Source: Caldiserica bacterium UBA646 (GTDB taxonomy: Bacteria; Caldisericota; Caldisericia; Caldisericales; Caldisericaceae). From it: a stretch of 6,339 bases of DNA. Where the stretch lies: assembly GCA_002299965.1 (NCBI GenBank), contig DBOM01000015.1, forward strand, positions 1 to 6,339, read 5' to 3'. The notes under the pieces were generated by a model. It saw nothing but the letters and a program-made list of their open reading frames with translations. It was not told the DNA's origin and searched no databases. Below, in pieces: positions 5,720-6,339 of the stretch (positions are counted from its first letter, which is position 1; every line of letters begins with the position of its first letter). A program made the position numbers and the translations under genes.

Positions 5720-5748
5720 TTGACTTTTGCTTTTCTCATAGGTAAAAT
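5720..5748 (+). promoter_or_regulatory. Promoter of cstA
   Basis: TTGACT at 5720-5725 and TAAAAT at 5743-5748 are separated by exactly 17 nt, each one base from consensus. Transcription would begin near 5755, giving cstA its own message with a leader of about 200 nt. The -35 box begins inside the loop of an inverted repeat (GCAAAA 5711-5716 and TTTTGC 5725-5730), which could affect regulator access. Confidence 0.65.
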
Positions 5749-5783
5749 TATAAAATAGGAAATATAATGTTTGTTTTTGTTGT

Positions 5784-5828
5784 AGAAAGGAGGTGGTAAT
5801 AAAGCAAAAATTAGTTGAACGCCAGTAA
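5784..5828 (+). promoter_or_regulatory. Extended Shine-Dalgarno with micro-ORF in the cstA leader
   Basis: AGAAAGGAGGTG at 5784-5795 is complementary over 12 nt to the Bacillus-type 16S 3' tail, stronger than the site of any gene here. No ATG or TTG lies at a usable distance. A frame entered by GTG at 5793 (inside the site) or by ATA at 5799 runs 9 to 11 codons to TAA at 5826-5828. Further micro-ORFs follow closely: 5830-5853, 5854-5880, 5885-5908 and 5927-5950, the last ending 3 nt before the cstA ATG. It may drive a leader peptide, act as a ribosome standby site, or be the remnant of a lost gene start. Confidence 0.35.
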
Positions 5829-5846
5829 GATGATGCTGGCATTTTT
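5821..5846 (+). terminator. Small GC-rich hairpin plus T run in the cstA leader (attenuator-like)
   Basis: GCCAG (5821-5825) pairs with CTGGC (5836-5840) around a 10-nt loop and is followed by ATTTTT. The 5-bp stem is short for an intrinsic terminator but is the only GC-rich stem in the leader. The micro-ORF stop (5826-5828) lies just after its 5' arm, so a ribosome finishing there would cover that arm and block the hairpin. Confidence 0.35.
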
Positions 5847-5941
5847 GGTGTAAATGGCAAACATATTGAGAAGTAAGTAACAAAATGTGGTTGCTGTTGT
5901 GCAAGTGAGAAAGAGAATTTTTTGAAATGCTTAATCAAAAA

Positions 5942-5947
5942 GGAGGG
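5942..5947 (+). promoter_or_regulatory. Shine-Dalgarno of cstA
   Basis: GGAGGG lies 6 nt before the ATG at 5954 and identifies the start of the transporter gene. Confidence 0.8.
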
Positions 5948-5953
5948 TAATTT

Positions 5954-6339
5954 ATGGCTTATGTATTGTTTGTTATTGCTATGATCTGGTTTTTACTTAT
6001 GTATAAAGGTTATGGCGGTTTTATTGCAAAAATCTTTAAACTGAACGACAAGAATGTCACACCTGCTCATACAATGGAAGACGGTGTGGATTATGTGCCG
6101 ACAAACAGATGGGTCCTCTGGGGGCACCATTATACTTCTATTGCAGGAACAGGTCCTATTGTTGGTCCTGCAATCGCAGTTATCTGGGGTTGGTTGCCAG
6201 CATTGCTCTGGATTACATTAGGAACAGTTTTTGCAGGCGCAGTTCATGATTTCTCTGCATTGGTTATATCGATGAGAAATGAAGGCTATTCAATTGGCGA
6301 AATTACAGGTAAAATTATTGGTCCTCGCGCAAAAGTACT
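5954..6339 (+). CDS. cstA: CstA-family carbon starvation / pyruvate transporter, 5' part
   Basis: The first 128 codons of a gene that continues past the window end. Family members have about 480-720 residues and many membrane helices. The N-terminal helix (residues 2-16, AYVLFVIAMIWFLLM) is followed by the family hallmarks: DGVDYVPTNRWVLWGHHYTSI, AGTGPIVGPAIAV, WGWLPALLWITLG, FAGAVHDFSALVISMRNEG and YSIGEITGKIIGPRAK. These proteins sit in the cytoplasmic membrane. E. coli BtsT and CstA import pyruvate with protons, and CstA was first described as a starvation-induced peptide transporter. The gene lies directly downstream of a LytS/LytTR pair, as a target of BtsSR-type control would, and has its own promoter at 5720-5748 with upstream direct repeats. 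BtsT-like would be an equally good name; cstA is used for the family. No frame break is seen in the visible part. Confidence 0.92.
   Translation, partial: MAYVLFVIAMIWFLLMYKGYGGFIAKIFKLNDKNVTPAHTMEDGVDYVPTNRWVLWGHHYTSIAGTGPIVGPAIAVIWGWLPALLWITLGTVFAGAVHDFSALVISMRNEGYSIGEITGKIIGPRAKV

Noticed and set aside
5711..5734. GCAAAA/TTTTGC inverted repeat followed by TTTT as terminator of the regulator gene
   Set aside because: The stem has 6 bp with only two G-C pairs, and it overlaps the -35 box of a much more convincing promoter. At most a minor operator or weak terminator.
5692..5938. Minus-strand short frames in the cstA upstream region
   Set aside because: About 70 codons each, no ribosome site, no motif, and they run across the promoter, Shine-Dalgarno and hairpin elements of the + strand.

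Overview
The window looks like low-GC bacterial chromosome with strong AAGGAGG-type ribosome binding sites (5 to 12 nt before the start) and clear TATAAT/TTGACT-type promoter elements. This suggests a Firmicute or a low-GC thermophile-like lineage such as Thermotogota, Caldisericota or Coprothermobacterota. The sequence alone does not settle the taxon. No rRNA, tRNA, CRISPR array, IS element or integrase is visible.

Layout. (1) Positions 1-239 hold the decayed C-terminal end of an antibiotic-resistance-type ABC-F ATPase. (2) 389-904 and 915-1550 form a two-gene unit on the + strand: an isochorismatase/nicotinamidase-like cysteine hydrolase and an unrecognised, probably DNA-binding, winged-helix-like protein. 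The Shine-Dalgarno site of the second gene overlaps the stop of the first. (3) 1662-2453 is a stand-alone FRG-domain protein with no Shine-Dalgarno but a TATAAT-like box next to its ATG. (4) 2523-3182 (- strand) is an MBL-fold, glyoxalase II-like metallohydrolase, convergent with the FRG gene and divergent from the kinase. (5) 3236-5005 and 4951-5667 encode a LytS/BtsS-type membrane histidine kinase and a LytTR response regulator, overlapping by 55 nt. (6) After a 286-nt intergenic region, a CstA-family carbon-starvation/pyruvate transporter begins at 5954 and runs off the window.

How it works together. The second half reads as a complete nutrient-sensing circuit. LytS-type kinases of the BtsS group sense pyruvate in the membrane, their LytTR regulators activate a CstA-family transporter gene, and that transporter imports pyruvate (or peptides, in other members). 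Three of the four BtsS residues reported for pyruvate binding appear to be present here, at a constant offset of 9; the fourth (Ser) is Ala. The intergenic region before cstA carries a well-formed promoter (TTGACT-17-TAAAAT). Two imperfect direct repeats 21 bp apart lie just upstream of its -35 box, which is the geometry expected of a LytTR operator. The predicted cstA 5' leader is about 200 nt and contains an extended Shine-Dalgarno with no usable standard start codon, a chain of micro-ORFs and a GC-rich hairpin followed by T residues. A second control layer on cstA, after transcription starts, is therefore possible.

The divergent MBL/lytS promoter contains a perfect 14-bp palindrome that places TATAAT on both strands. 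On the minus strand this would start transcription exactly at the A of the MBL start codon, giving a leaderless mRNA.
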